Assembly: GCA_019751575.1 (NCBI GenBank)
Contig: JAIENF010000794.1
Span: 1-6,676 of the forward strand
Source: Burkholderiales bacterium
Lineage (GTDB): Bacteria; Pseudomonadota; Gammaproteobacteria; Burkholderiales; CAIKXV01
DNA length: 6,676 bases
Direction: 5' to 3'
Shown: positions 6,245 through 6,676 of the stretch, in pieces
Layout: the number at the start of each line of letters is the position of its first letter
Numbering within the stretch: the first letter of the stretch is position 1
The notes under the pieces: model-generated
Told to the model about the DNA's origin: nothing
What the model saw: only the letters and a program-made list of their open reading frames with translations
Database searches by the model: none
Translations under genes and position numbers: made by a program

Positions 6245-6676
6245 TCACTCGGGCTTCAGTCCGGCCCCCTTCACCACCTGTCCCCAGCGCGCCGCCTCGG
6301 TGCGGATGAATCCGGCGAGCTGCTCGGGCGTGCCGCCGGTGGCTTCCGCCCCCTGGTCGGCGAATCGGGTACGCACCGCGGGCTCCTGCAGCACCTTCAC
6401 CAGCGACTGGTTGATGCGCGCGATGGTTGCCGCTGGCGTCTTCACCGGCACCATCACGCCATACCAGTTGTCGGCGAGCACGCCCGGCATGCCGACGTCC
6501 GCCGTGGTCGGGATGTCGGGCAGCAGCAGGTGGCGGCGGGCGCTGGCCAGGACCAGCGGCCGAAGCTTTCCGCCCTTCACCTGCGGCAACAGGATCGGCA
6601 GGTCCGCGAACAGGATCTGCACATGCCCGGCCATGACGTCGGCCACCGCCGGGGCTGCGCCCTTGAACGGCACATG
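6245..6676 (-). CDS. Bug/TctC-family tripartite tricarboxylate transporter receptor, C-terminal part
   Basis: The final 143 codons of a minus-strand gene that continues past the window end; a full protein would be about 320 residues. The first visible residues, HVPFKGAAPAVADVMAGHVQ, are the hallmark of the Bug family of periplasmic solute receptors. They are followed by LPQVKGGKLRPLVLAS, the LPDIPTTADVGMPGV segment, NWYGVMVPVKTPA, and the C-terminal TPEQLAGFIRTEAARWGQVVKGAGLKPE. These proteins are secreted to the periplasm and capture small carboxylates or similar solutes, often for a TctAB-type transporter, though many are orphans with unknown ligand. The ligand cannot be told from this half. 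The gene is convergent with mnmA, with only 27 bases between the stops. Dozens of paralogues are typical of Burkholderiales, which supports the taxonomic guess. Confidence 0.95.
   Translation of the reverse strand, partial: HVPFKGAAPAVADVMAGHVQILFADLPILLPQVKGGKLRPLVLASARRHLLLPDIPTTADVGMPGVLADNWYGVMVPVKTPAATIARINQSLVKVLQEPAVRTRFADQGAEATGGTPEQLAGFIRTEAARWGQVVKGAGLKPE

Overview
The window reads as a chromosomal segment of a GC-rich betaproteobacterium, probably Burkholderiales or a close relative. The evidence is strong G/C bias at third codon positions, the clpS-clpA pair divergent from a cold-shock gene, the nudJ-mnmA pair, a flavocytochrome c-type sulfide dehydrogenase locus, and the C-terminal end of a Bug/TctC-type solute-binding protein, a family greatly expanded in that order. 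No phage, transposon, CRISPR array, rRNA or tRNA was seen.

Layout. Minus strand, 1-490: a cytochrome c (FccA-like) followed 16 bases later by the first 41 codons of a Tat-exported, possibly lipidated protein, most likely the FccB flavoprotein of sulfide dehydrogenase. Minus strand, 729-3389: clpS and clpA, with the clpS stop codon touching the clpA start codon. Divergent from these, plus strand, 3486-3953: a CspA-family cold-shock gene with a good sigma70-type promoter, a predicted leader of about 150 nt and a hairpin after the stop. 3954-4371 is a gene-free stretch with a perfect 11-bp inverted repeat and a C-rich tract. 4372-4556: a 42-codon gene for a secreted Lys/Glu-rich micropeptide, with a strong ribosome binding site and a textbook terminator. 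4645-6217: nudJ (Nudix phosphatase) and mnmA (tRNA 2-thiouridylase). 6245-6676, minus strand, convergent: the C-terminal part of a Bug/TctC periplasmic binding protein that runs off the window.

Functionally, ClpS delivers N-degron substrates to the ClpA unfoldase, which works with ClpP (not in the window). The cold-shock protein is a separate RNA-chaperone unit. NudJ and MnmA share a transcription unit also known from E. coli. FccAB would move electrons from sulfide to cytochrome c in the periplasm.

Most of the window is ordinary housekeeping sequence, and I see no clear new multi-gene system. The items most worth a second look are the 42-aa exported micropeptide at 4372-4500, a 14-codon Arg-rich mini-ORF that joins nudJ to mnmA through ATGA overlaps at both ends, the predicted leaderless start of nudJ, and the structured intergenic repeat at 4075-4104.
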